Shown: positions 1 through 5,932, counted from the stretch's first letter. The stretch: 6,017 nt of DNA from an uncultured bacterium (GCA_905215845.1 CAJMRU010000066.1:1-6017), one strand, 5' to 3'. Numbers and translations: made by a program. Notes: a model not told the origin generated them from the letters alone.

Positions 1-234
1 GCGGCGGTTGAAGAGGTGAATGCAAATGATGTAAAAACTACAGTATATGAAGTTAAGGTTGAGAACGGTTTACTTCAAATTAATAAATGTGTAGGGGATA
101 ATAAAACAGCAATTTTGAGTGAAGAAATAAGCGAAAATGTATTTCCGAGCGAGGATATTGATGAACTCAAAAAAGGTGTTGAATTTGATAATCTTGATGA
201 GGCACAACAGATGTTTGAAAACTTCGTAAGTTAA
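1..234 (+). CDS. C-terminal end of a hypothetical protein, BofC-like C-terminal segment (5' partial)
   Basis: The reading frame is open from base 1 (A-A-V-E-E-V-N-A-N-D...) to a TAA at 232-234, so the gene almost certainly begins left of the window. A GTG at 16 could serve as a start, but it has no properly spaced ribosome binding site. The visible 77 or so residues are acidic and soluble. They show a YEVKVENGLLQI strand-like stretch, then FPSEDIDELKKGVEF and DEAQQMFENFVS. From memory, this matches the layout of the C-terminal BofC-like segment in many clostridial hypothetical proteins: a 'V.EYNGKIAVFE' strand, then 'LP.ED...LK.GI', then 'EEL..LLED..S' at the end. Those proteins usually have an N-terminal membrane anchor, which would lie outside the window. 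The role is unknown. The family assignment is tentative; that the frame codes is more certain, since it ends just before a terminator. Confidence 0.6.
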   Translation, partial: AAVEEVNANDVKTTVYEVKVENGLLQINKCVGDNKTAILSEEISENVFPSEDIDELKKGVEFDNLDEAQQMFENFVS

Positions 235-249
235 AGTAGTATTAAGTTT

Positions 250-381
250 ATGAACAATTTGTTAAAACACCAAAAGGGAGATATTGAGTGTAACAAAAAG
301 AAAAATAAAGAAAATAAGAATAATAAAAACAATTCAAATAATCAAAATAATGAAAGACAAAACAATAGTAATAACAAATAA
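250..381 (+). CDS. possible small Asn/Lys-rich peptide, 43 residues
   Basis: An ATG at 250 opens a frame that ends with TAA at 379-381. After a short ordinary beginning (MNNLLKHQKGDIEC) the peptide becomes low-complexity, built almost entirely of Asn, Lys, Gln, Ser and Glu, with a single Cys at residue 14. The ATG lacks a good ribosome binding site. A purine-rich AAAAGGGAG lies at about 272-280 inside the frame and sits just before ATT GAG TGT AAC. This hints that the original start may have been an ATG at 283, now ATT, or that ATT or another weak start is used. The peptide ends 11 bases before the left arm of the intrinsic terminator, as expected for the last gene of a transcript. The A-rich composition could also produce such a frame by chance. 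No function can be assigned. Confidence 0.3.
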   Translation: MNNLLKHQKGDIECNKKKNKENKNNKNNSNNQNNERQNNSNNK

Positions 382-392
382 TTTAGATTTTA

Positions 393-444
393 AAAAAGCT
401 ATTTACTCTAAATAATTTATACAATATAGAGTAAATAGCTTTTT
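393..444. terminator. bidirectional intrinsic terminator in a convergent spacer
   Basis: An 18-base arm at 393-410 (AAAAAGCTATTTACTCTA) is perfectly complementary to 427-444, with a 16-base loop between. The arms begin with A5 and end with T5, so transcripts from either strand form a hairpin followed by a U run. On the + strand it would end transcription of the left-edge gene and small ORF. On the - strand it would end the hyd/mazG-like operon, about 145 bases past the last stop codon. Confidence 0.88.
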
Positions 445-445
445 A

Positions 446-485
446 AGTGTATCGTAAATAGTTTGTGTAAACTCTACGATACACT
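446..485. repeat. two-step inverted repeat / hairpin
   Basis: AGTGTATCGTA at 446-456 pairs perfectly with TACGATACACT at 475-485. Inside it a second helix, AGTTT (460-464) with AAACT (469-473), closes a GTGT loop, leaving a small asymmetric internal loop (AAT opposite C). No U run follows on either strand, so it is not a simple terminator. It begins one base after the bidirectional terminator ends. Possible roles are an RNA 3'-end protector, part of a small RNA, or a remnant of a mobile element end. The structure itself is plain; the role is unknown. Confidence 0.6.
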
Positions 486-541
486 CATTATATTTTATTT
501 TAATACGATTTTTTTGTATGTAATATGTAAAAGTGACTTTT
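484..541. repeat. degenerate intergenic repeat, copy A (with AAAAGTGACTTTT palindrome)
   Basis: This stretch aligns by eye with 4639-4696 in the same orientation over about 58 bases. Shared blocks, in order, are CTC, TTTTATTTTA, ATAC, ATTTTT, AATA, GTAAAAGT and ACTTTT. Both copies end in a near-perfect palindrome: AAAAGT-G-ACTTTT at 529-541 here, and AAAAGTACTTTT in the other copy. Several differences are transitions. The AT-rich composition weakens the significance, but the shared palindrome and order of blocks support common origin or a shared binding site. On the - strand this copy lies downstream of the mazG-like gene. Confidence 0.4.
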
Positions 542-588
542 GATAGACCTTTATTAGCCTTGTTCATGTATCTTCACTACTTTTCTTA

Positions 589-936
589 TTATTTCCATTC
601 TCTATTAAAATTTATTTCTTCTTTATTTTTTAATCCTTGAACAATATCCATATCTAATAGCTCACACATTCCCATTAAGCAAATAAATACATCTGTTATT
701 TCATTTTCCAAGTTTGAATTATAGTCTTTGTTAACATCTACTCTCAGATTATTGTTTGATTTTCTTATTTCTTTTGCAAGTTCACCTATTTCTTCTGTTA
801 ATAAGCACATTCTCTCTAATAAACTGTTTTTAAATCCTCTTACTTTAATCATATCTTTTATATATTTTTGAACTTCTTCTACACTACTTTTTTTAGTTAA
901 ACTATTTAATTCTTGTCTTAATTCATTTTTATCCAT
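589..936 (-). CDS. MazG-like nucleotide pyrophosphohydrolase family protein
   Basis: This is a 115-residue all-alpha protein of the MazG-like superfamily, whose members hydrolyse nucleoside triphosphates to monophosphates and pyrophosphate in a Mg-dependent reaction, usually as house-cleaning enzymes. The metal-binding pattern is visible: LLTEEIGELAKE gives E48, E49 and E52, and NEITDV gives E79 and D82. This is the EExxE...ExxD arrangement of the family. The length fits a single-domain MazG-like protein rather than the two-domain, roughly 260-residue MazG. The ATG at 934-936 has an AGAGGA ribosome binding site 7 bases upstream. The gene begins only 24 bases after the hydA stop, with no terminator between, so it is probably the last gene of the hyd operon. 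The true substrate cannot be told from sequence. A direct link to hydrogenase function is not established; co-transcription may be incidental. Confidence 0.82.
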   Translation of the reverse strand: MDKNELRQELNSLTKKSSVEEVQKYIKDMIKVRGFKNSLLERMCLLTEEIGELAKEIRKSNNNLRVDVNKDYNSNLENEITDVFICLMGMCELLDMDIVQGLKNKEEINFNREWK

Positions 937-960
937 ATTATTTTCCTCTTTTATCGTTTT

Positions 961-2712
961 TTATATTTTATACTTTTCTCTTTTCTCGTAAGTTGTATGT
1001 AATAATTCTTCTGCTATTTCGCTTCCTGGATTATTTAAAAACTCTTCATATAAAGTCTTTATTAGTGGATTTTCATGAGATTTTCTAATAATACTTTTTT
1101 CATCTATTGAATATAAAGCTTGAGCTCTCAACTTTTTAACATCGACTTCTGCTTGTATTTTTGAGTTCTTTATTGGTTGACCTCCCCCCATGATACATCC
1201 TCCTGGGCATGCCATTATTTCTACAAATTGATAATCTGCTTTTCCTCGCTTTATTTCTTCTAAAATTTTCTTTGCGTTTGCTAATCCACTTGCTGCAACT
1301 ACTTTTATTTCTTTTCCATTAATTTCCATATTTACTCTTTTTATATTTTGAGTCCCTCTAACTTCCTCAAAATCAATTTTAGGTAAATCTTTTCCCGTTA
1401 AAGTATCTTGTGCAGTTCTTAATGCTGCTTCCATTACTCCTCCTGTAACTCCAAAAATTGCCCCTGCTCCTGTTGCTTCTCCCATAGGACTATCAAACTT
1501 ACTATCTTCTAATTTAGTAAATTCTATATTGGCTTGTTTTATCATTCTAGCTAATTCTCGAGTCGTTATTACATTGTCGACATCAAATAATTTTCCTTCT
1601 TTCATTTCTTCTCTTTGTCTTTCAAATTTCTTAGCAATACAAGGCATTACTGATACTAAATATATTTTTTCAGGATTTATATTTTCTTTTTTAGCATAAT
1701 ATGTTTTTATTATCGCTCCAAACATTTCATGTGGAGATTTACAACTTGATAAATGCGGTAATAATTCTGGGTAATTCATTTCTATATATTTTACCCAACC
1801 CGGACTACATGAAGTAATCATAGGTAAATTATCATTATTTTTTAGTCTATTAATAAATTCATTTGCCTCTTCCATTATAGTTAAGTCTGCACCTGTATTT
1901 GTATCAAATACTTTGTCAAACCCTAATCTTTTCAATGCCGTTACCATTTTGCCAGTTACATTAGTTCCTATTTTCATCCCAAATTCTTCACCCAGTGCTA
2001 CTCTTACAGCTGGTGCAGTTTGGACAATAACAATACTATCTGGGTCTTTTAATTTTGTCCATACATCATTAATTGTTTCTTTTTCATGTAATGCCCCTGT
2101 CGGACATGCTTCTATACATTGACCACAAAATGTACAATTTACATCATTTAAACTATGGTCTCCTACTGTTGATATACATGATTCAAATCCTCTGTTTATA
2201 CAGTCTATTGCTCCTATTTCTTGAACATTTTTACAAGCTGCTACACATCTTCTACATAATATACATTTGTTAAAGTCTCTTACTATTGATGGGGAAAGAT
2301 TATCAATTTTATGTTTAGACATTTCTCCTTCAAATTCTACATTTAATACATTAAATTTTACTGCTAATGTTTGTAATTCGCAATTTCCTGACCTAGTACA
2401 GGTTAAACAGTCTTTTGCATGATTTGAAATTATTAAGTCTAAAATAACATGTCTTGCTTCTAATACATTTGGAGTATGTGTATGCACAATCATTCCTTCT
2501 TCAACAGTTTGTATGCATGAAGTCGCAAACCCTCTTCTTCCTTCTACTTCTACTATACACATTCTGCAATCTCCAACTTCATTTATTTCTTTTAAAAAGC
2601 ATAAAGTTGGTATATCTATTCCTGCTTGTTTTGCTGCTTCTAAAATAGTTGTTCCTTGAGGTACTGATATTTTTTGATTGTCTATTGTTAAATTAATCAT
2701 TTTTTCTTCCAT
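961..2712 (-). CDS. hydA: [FeFe] hydrogenase catalytic subunit HydA of an NAD-linked (HydABC-type) complex
   Basis: This cytoplasmic catalytic subunit makes or oxidises H2 at the H-cluster. Numbering starts from the ATG at 2718 (585 residues). Domains in order: an N-terminal [2Fe-2S] domain (C40, C51, C54, C68); a His-Cys3 [4Fe-4S] site (H100, C104, C107, C113); two ferredoxin-type [4Fe-4S] sites (C152/C155/C158/C162 and C195/C198/C201/C205); then the H-cluster domain with L1 TSCSPGW (302-308), L2 MPCIAKKFE (358-366) and L3 EIMACPGGC...GGGQP (500-515). The C-terminal small-subunit-like region runs to the end. It lacks the extra C-terminal [2Fe-2S] domain of the Thermotoga enzyme. L1 has Ser where the usual TSCCPxW motif has its second Cys. 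I chose the ATG at 2712: the AAGGAAGG ribosome binding site directly abuts the ATG at 2718 but is 6 bases from the one at 2712. The gene follows hydB by about 31 bases. Confidence 0.95.
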   Translation of the reverse strand: MEEKMINLTIDNQKISVPQGTTILEAAKQAGIDIPTLCFLKEINEVGDCRMCIVEVEGRRGFATSCIQTVEEGMIVHTHTPNVLEARHVILDLIISNHAKDCLTCTRSGNCELQTLAVKFNVLNVEFEGEMSKHKIDNLSPSIVRDFNKCILCRRCVAACKNVQEIGAIDCINRGFESCISTVGDHSLNDVNCTFCGQCIEACPTGALHEKETINDVWTKLKDPDSIVIVQTAPAVRVALGEEFGMKIGTNVTGKMVTALKRLGFDKVFDTNTGADLTIMEEANEFINRLKNNDNLPMITSCSPGWVKYIEMNYPELLPHLSSCKSPHEMFGAIIKTYYAKKENINPEKIYLVSVMPCIAKKFERQREEMKEGKLFDVDNVITTRELARMIKQANIEFTKLEDSKFDSPMGEATGAGAIFGVTGGVMEAALRTAQDTLTGKDLPKIDFEEVRGTQNIKRVNMEINGKEIKVVAASGLANAKKILEEIKRGKADYQFVEIMACPGGCIMGGGQPIKNSKIQAEVDVKKLRAQALYSIDEKSIIRKSHENPLIKTLYEEFLNNPGSEIAEELLHTTYEKREKYKI

Positions 2713-2743
2713 TTTCATCCTTCCTTTCTCTTAAGGTTTTTTA

Positions 2744-3925
2744 TCAATTTCCAATTGCATGAAATGGACATCTTGATATACAAGTACCACATTTTACACA
2801 TTTATCTTGGTTTATTTTTCTTTTTTCTCTTTCTTCACCTTCTATTGCATTTACTGGACATGATTTTTGACATAAACCACATGCTTTGCATTTTTCTTCA
2901 TCAATAGTTATTTTTGACATTGCTTTACACTCCAAGGCCTTACATTCTTTTTGAATAGCATGTTGCCTAAATTCTTCTCTAAAATATTTTAATGTACTTA
3001 TTACTGGGTTTGGTGCACTTTGACCTAATCCACATATACTTGATTTTTGTATATTGACAGCTAATTTCTCTAATTTATAAATATCATATTCTTCGCCTTC
3101 TCCAGAACAAAGTTTTTCTAATATTTCTAACATTCTTTTTGTTCCAATCCTACAAGGAGTACATTTACCACAGCTTTCACTTACAGTAAATTCTAAATAA
3201 AATTTTGCTAAACATACCATACATTTAGTATCATCCATTACTATTAATCCACCAGAGCCCATCATAGAACCTATTTGTTTTAAAGACTCATAATCTATTG
3301 GTGTATCTAAATGTTCTTTTGGTATGCAACCTCCTGATGGACCTCCTGTTTGCGCTGCTTTAAAATCTCTTCCATTTGGAATTCCTCCACCAATATCATA
3401 TACTATCTCTCTTAGTGTTGTTCCCATTGGTACTTCCACTAGACCAATATTATTTACATTTCCTCCTAATGCAAAAACTTTTGTTCCTTTTGAATTTTCA
3501 GTTCCTATTTTTGAAAACCATTCTGGTCCATTTAAAATTATTTGACTAATATTTGCATATGTTTCTACATTATTAATTAATGTAGGTTTTCCCCACAAAC
3601 CAACTTGTGCTGGATATGGTGGTTTTACTCTAGGTTGACCTCTTTTTCCCTCTATTGACTCCAATAAAGCTGTTTCTTCTCCACATACAAAAGCTCCTGC
3701 TCCTAATCTTATCTCTATATCAAAATTAAATCCAGTATCAAAAATATTTTTACCTAATATTCCATAATCTTTAGCTTGTTCTATTGCTATTTTTAATCTT
3801 TTTACTGCTATTGGATATTCTGCTCTAACATAAATATACCCTTTACTTGCACCAATTGCATATGCTGCTATTGCCATTGCTTCTAGTACTGTGTGAGGAT
3901 CACCTTCTAGTATGCTTCTATCCAT
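2744..3925 (-). CDS. hydB: HydB (NuoF-like) C-terminal part, downstream of a frameshift
   Basis: This is the larger part of the NAD(H)/FMN subunit that links pyridine nucleotides to HydA. The listed 393-residue frame starts at an internal Met, but hydB coding continues upstream in the same frame to about 4078. That adds 51 residues, including GLRGRGGAGFPTGKKW and CNADEGDPGAF, the conserved nucleotide/FMN-binding segment. Visible in the listed part are GAGAFVCGEETALLESIEGKRG (residues 75-96), the [4Fe-4S] motif ESCGKCTPCR with C252, C255 and C258 plus C298, a linker with H322, C328 and C333 that may correspond to the zinc-type site of HydB proteins, and a C-terminal two-cluster ferredoxin domain (C346/C349/C352/C356 and C376/C379/C382/C386). 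No ribosome binding site or suitable start opens this frame, so it is not an independent gene. Joined to the fragment at 4074-4604, it gives 619 residues, normal for HydB. Confidence 0.92.
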   Translation of the reverse strand: MDRSILEGDPHTVLEAMAIAAYAIGASKGYIYVRAEYPIAVKRLKIAIEQAKDYGILGKNIFDTGFNFDIEIRLGAGAFVCGEETALLESIEGKRGQPRVKPPYPAQVGLWGKPTLINNVETYANISQIILNGPEWFSKIGTENSKGTKVFALGGNVNNIGLVEVPMGTTLREIVYDIGGGIPNGRDFKAAQTGGPSGGCIPKEHLDTPIDYESLKQIGSMMGSGGLIVMDDTKCMVCLAKFYLEFTVSESCGKCTPCRIGTKRMLEILEKLCSGEGEEYDIYKLEKLAVNIQKSSICGLGQSAPNPVISTLKYFREEFRQHAIQKECKALECKAMSKITIDEEKCKACGLCQKSCPVNAIEGEEREKRKINQDKCVKCGTCISRCPFHAIGN

Positions 3926-4073
3926 AAAAGCTCCTGGATCTCCTTCATCAGCATTGCATACAACATATTTTTGTTCTTCTTCTGATTCTTTTGTAAGCTC
4001 CCATTTCTTACCAGTTGGGAAACCTGCTCCACCTCTACCTCTAAGTCCTGATTTCTTTATTATATCTATTACT

Positions 4074-4082
4074 TCATCTCCG
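4074..4082 (-). other. frameshift site within hydB
   Basis: Read on the - strand, the bases are ACT CGG AGA TGA, giving T-R-R-stop. Between the last aligned Thr codon (ACT) and the resumed frame (GAT GAA GTA, D-E-V) lie four bases, CGGA, where three are expected. The break is therefore one extra base (or two missing). It is not in a long homopolymer; only GG is repeated. An ATG overlaps the stop (ATGA), but it runs ATG AAG TAA, so re-initiation there would stop at once and cannot restore the hydB frame. Confidence 0.85.
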
Positions 4083-4604
4083 AGTATATTCTCTTAAAGC
4101 TCTTTCTAATGCTTCATATCCTCTGAAAGCTATGTATTCATCAATTTCTTCTGGATTTATTACTCCACAATTTTTTAAAGCTATTCTTTTTTGTTTTTTA
4201 TAAAAATTAAGTTCATCTAATTTATTTACTATTTTTCCATCTATATCTTTGCATAGTAATCTTTCAACTCTTTTTCCCTCAACAATATGTGTTTGTATAA
4301 TCTCTTCGCAATCTTCTGGCTTTACCATAGCATAAAAAGTATCTTCTGGTCTAATTATAACTATTGGGCCTTTTGCACATAGTCCAAAACATCCTGTTTT
4401 TATAACTCTTACATTTTCAATATTTTTCTCTTTTAAAATTTTTCTAAATTCTTCTAATATTTTTGGAGATTTAGAAGAAGTACATCCTGTTCCATGACAT
4501 ACTAAAATATGCTTTTCTCTTGTATCTGCATTTGTATTTATTCTTAAATCTAATTCTTTTCTTTTTTCTTCTCTTATTTTATGAAGTTCTTCTAATGTTT
4601 TCAT
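4074..4604 (-). CDS. hydB: HydB (NuoF-like) N-terminal part, ending at a premature stop
   Basis: This fragment of 176 residues starts at an ATG with an AAGGAGGAG ribosome binding site 7 bases upstream. It contains the thioredoxin-like [2Fe-2S] domain found at the N-terminus of hydrogenase-type NuoF proteins: CHGTGCTSS (C36, C41) and TGCFGLCAKGP (C72, C76). It then enters the start of the NuoF core (FYKKQKRIALKNCGVINPEE, residues 134-153, followed by IDEYIAFRGYEAL). It ends YTRR-stop at 4074-4076. In related proteins this point reads roughly MTPEEVI followed by the GLRGRGGAG region, and exactly that continuation (DEVIDIIKKSGLRGRGG) is present in the +1 frame. The break is therefore a frameshift inside one hydB gene, not a natural C-terminus. 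On its own the fragment would lack FMN, NAD and three of the cluster sites. A 125-base spacer separates it from hydC. Confidence 0.9.
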   Translation of the reverse strand: MKTLEELHKIREEKRKELDLRINTNADTREKHILVCHGTGCTSSKSPKILEEFRKILKEKNIENVRVIKTGCFGLCAKGPIVIIRPEDTFYAMVKPEDCEEIIQTHIVEGKRVERLLCKDIDGKIVNKLDELNFYKKQKRIALKNCGVINPEEIDEYIAFRGYEALERALREYTRR

Positions 4605-4729
4605 TTATGAACTCCTCCTTTTTAGTTAGAACATTTGGCTCTTACTTTTTTTATTTTATATACAATTTTTCGCATACAATAAGTAAAAGTACTTTTAAAA
4701 CTTATACTACTATAATTAGTATATTCTTA
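4605..4729 (-). promoter_or_regulatory. hydC-hydB spacer with palindrome and possible weak internal promoter
   Basis: This unusually long gap for an operon contains TAAAAGTACTTTTA (4684-4697), a perfect 14-base palindrome. Reading toward hydB, it is followed by TTGTAT and then TATATAAAAT. These could act as -35 and -10 boxes, but the spacing (13-15 bases) is short. The palindrome could be an operator. No gene-sized frame is present in the operon direction. In other clostridial hyd operons an extra gene may sit here; none does in this window. Confidence 0.35.
4639..4696. repeat. degenerate intergenic repeat, copy B (with AAAAGTACTTTT palindrome)
   Basis: This is the partner of 484-541, in the same orientation, with the same ordered blocks TTTTATTTTA, ATAC, ATTTTT, AATA and GTAAAAGT...ACTTTT. 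The palindrome core is at 4685-4696. This copy is upstream of hydB on the - strand; the other lies past the mazG-like gene, so the pair brackets hydB, hydA and the mazG-like gene. Confidence 0.4.
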
Positions 4730-5248
4730 CTATTTTTCTTGTTTTTCCAGATTCTCTAAAACTTCATCTAGTTTTTTCACAGTTGCTTTTCCATAAACCT
4801 CTCCATTTACTGTAAATACTGGTGCCAAACCACAAGCACCAACACATCTTGTTTCTTCTATTGAAAATAGCCCATCTTTAGTAGTTTCTCCTGGTTCTAT
4901 TTTTAATCTTTCTTTTAATCTATCCATTATTCTTTGTGAGCCTTTTACATAGCAAGCTGTACCTAAACATACTGATATATTATATTTTCCTTTTGGTTTT
5001 AATGTAAATCTTGAATAAAAAGTTATAACTCCATATATTTCTGCCATTGGTACATTTAAGAATTCTGATAAATCTCTTTGTGCTTTTTCTGGTATATACC
5101 CATAATGTTCTTGTACTTCGTTTAACATTTGTATTAAATTGTCTTTTACTGGCAAATATTCGTTAAATAAATCTTCTATAAATTTATCTTTTTTATTACA
5201 GTTGCAATTGCAAATATTTTTATTATTGTTCATGTCTTCTTCTTTCAT
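4730..5248 (-). CDS. hydC: HydC, NuoE-like [2Fe-2S] subunit of the NAD-linked hydrogenase
   Basis: This is the thioredoxin-fold [2Fe-2S] subunit that docks on HydB next to the FMN and takes part in electron transfer between NAD(H) and HydA. It has 172 residues, normal for the NuoE/HydC family. The N-terminal helical region (NEVQEHYGYIPEKAQ, then EIYGVITFYSRFTLKPKG) is typical. The cluster ligands are C94 and C99 in VCLGTACYVKGS, and C135 and C139 in TRCVGACGLAP. The protein ends in a Lys/Glu-rich tail. An odd feature is an Asn/Cys-rich leader, NICNCNCNKK, at residues 11-20. The ATG at 5246-5248 follows GGGAGGT by 5 bases, a good ribosome binding site; the Met at residue 6 is a less likely start. 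It is the first gene of the operon, directly behind the promoter at 5289-5317. Confidence 0.94.
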   Translation of the reverse strand: MKEEDMNNNKNICNCNCNKKDKFIEDLFNEYLPVKDNLIQMLNEVQEHYGYIPEKAQRDLSEFLNVPMAEIYGVITFYSRFTLKPKGKYNISVCLGTACYVKGSQRIMDRLKERLKIEPGETTKDGLFSIEETRCVGACGLAPVFTVNGEVYGKATVKKLDEVLENLEKQEK

Positions 5249-5288
5249 TTTTTACCTCCCAATTTAATATTATTTAGTAATTATTTAG

Positions 5289-5317
5289 ATTATATCAAAC
5301 GCAAAAATTTTATACAA
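5289..5317 (-). promoter_or_regulatory. sigma-A-type promoter of the hyd operon
   Basis: On the - strand, TTGTAT (5312-5317) and a perfect TATAAT (5289-5294) are separated by exactly 17 bases. Transcription would start near 5281-5283, leaving a leader of roughly 35 bases before the hydC ATG. No riboswitch-sized structure fits into that leader. Confidence 0.7.
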
Positions 5318-5334
5318 TATTTTTTAAAATTATA

Positions 5335-5374
5335 TTGACTTTTTTGTAGAAAAATGTAAAAATCTAAGTATAAA
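5335..5374 (+). promoter_or_regulatory. probable promoter region of the divergent membrane protein gene
   Basis: TTGACT at 5335-5340 is a good -35 box. With a 16-base spacer it is followed by TAAAAA (5357-5362), a weak -10. An alternative pairing is TTGTAG (5344-5349) with TATAAA (5369-5374), a 19-base spacer. The promoter lies back to back with the hyd promoter, leaving fewer than 20 bases between the two -35 boxes, so one bound regulator could affect both. Confidence 0.4.
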
Positions 5375-5395
5375 AAATAAAGGAGGGGATTTTAT

Positions 5396-5932
5396 ATGTA
5401 TAGTAGTTATTACGGTAATTATCCTAGTTATTATGAAGGTTATGGTGCAGGTGTTTCTGATGCTACACTTTACGCTACATTAGGTACAGCTTTAGGAGCA
5501 TTCTTGGGTATATTTCTACTTTTCATATTTATTATTTTAATTATCCAAATTGTTGCAAGTTGGAAATTATTTAATAAAGCTGGAGAAAAAGGTTGGAAAT
5601 CTATCATTCCTATTTATAATGTCATAACATTATTTAAAATTTCAGGACTTTCACCATGGATTGTTTGTGCTTATTTATTAGGTTTTATTCCTATTGTTGG
5701 AGGACTTATTATGTTAGGTATAAGTATATATCAATCTTATAACTTAGCAAAATCATTTGGAAAAGGTGCAGGATTTACAGTTGGATTAGTATTATTACCT
5801 TTCGTTTTCTATATGATATTAGCATTTGGTAAAGATGAATATATCGGACCTGGTGGAAATATTAAAGATGAATCTTCATCTGAAAAAAAAGATGCTGAAG
5901 TAGTTGAAGTTATTGAAAATAATGATAATTAA
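5396..5932 (+). CDS. DUF5684-like multi-pass membrane protein
   Basis: This is a small integral membrane protein of 178 residues and unknown function. The N-terminus is Tyr/Gly-rich (seven Tyr in the first 16 residues). A strong hydrophobic segment lies at about 29-54, followed by the signature WKLFNKAGEKGWKSIIPIYN (56-75). Further hydrophobic segments are at about 86-112 and 126-144. The conserved LAKSFGKGAGFTVGL and ILAFGKDEYIGPGG blocks follow, then an acidic hydrophilic tail. The KAGEKGW...IPIYN and SFGKG...FGKDEYIGP pattern is what I associate with the DUF5684 family. The ATG follows AGGAGGGG (5381-5388) by 7 bases. It is divergent from the hyd operon. No terminator is visible after its stop; the DNA passes directly into a fragment of another gene on the opposite strand. 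Confidence 0.82.
   Translation: MYSSYYGNYPSYYEGYGAGVSDATLYATLGTALGAFLGIFLLFIFIILIIQIVASWKLFNKAGEKGWKSIIPIYNVITLFKISGLSPWIVCAYLLGFIPIVGGLIMLGISIYQSYNLAKSFGKGAGFTVGLVLLPFVFYMILAFGKDEYIGPGGNIKDESSSEKKDAEVVEVIENNDN

Noticed and set aside
16..18. GTG at 16 as the start of a complete 72-residue protein
   Set aside because: The frame stays open to base 1 with sensible residues, and no well-spaced ribosome binding site precedes the GTG; it is better read as the 3' part of a longer gene.
393..541. CRISPR array or tandem repeat in the left spacer
   Set aside because: There are two different hairpins and one palindrome, with no regularly spaced identical repeats.
1913..2648. Several open frames on the + strand inside hydA (1913-2122, 2073-2273, 2454-2648)
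   Set aside because: They are antisense to strongly conserved hydrogenase coding sequence, give low-complexity or Cys/Leu-rich translations, and lack ribosome binding sites.
2716..2718. ATG at 2718 as the hydA start
   Set aside because: The AAGGAAGG ribosome binding site abuts this ATG with no spacing; the ATG at 2712 has a 6-base spacing. The difference is two residues.
3925..3925. An independent second gene starting at the Met at 3925
   Set aside because: There is no ribosome binding site, and conserved NuoF residues continue upstream in the same frame for 51 codons, so this Met is internal.
4073..4081. Translational re-initiation at the ATGA overlap to bypass the hydB break
   Set aside because: That ATG is in the third frame and reads ATG AAG TAA, so it cannot produce the rest of HydB.
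3324..4097. Open frames on the + strand inside hydB (3324-3545, 3912-4097)
   Set aside because: Antisense shadows of the NuoF-like coding sequence with no start signals or recognisable domains.
4520..4759. A 79-residue + strand frame across the hydB start and the hydC-hydB spacer
   Set aside because: The Phe/Leu-rich translation is what AT-rich antisense DNA produces; there is no ribosome binding site, and it overlaps the ends of two real genes.
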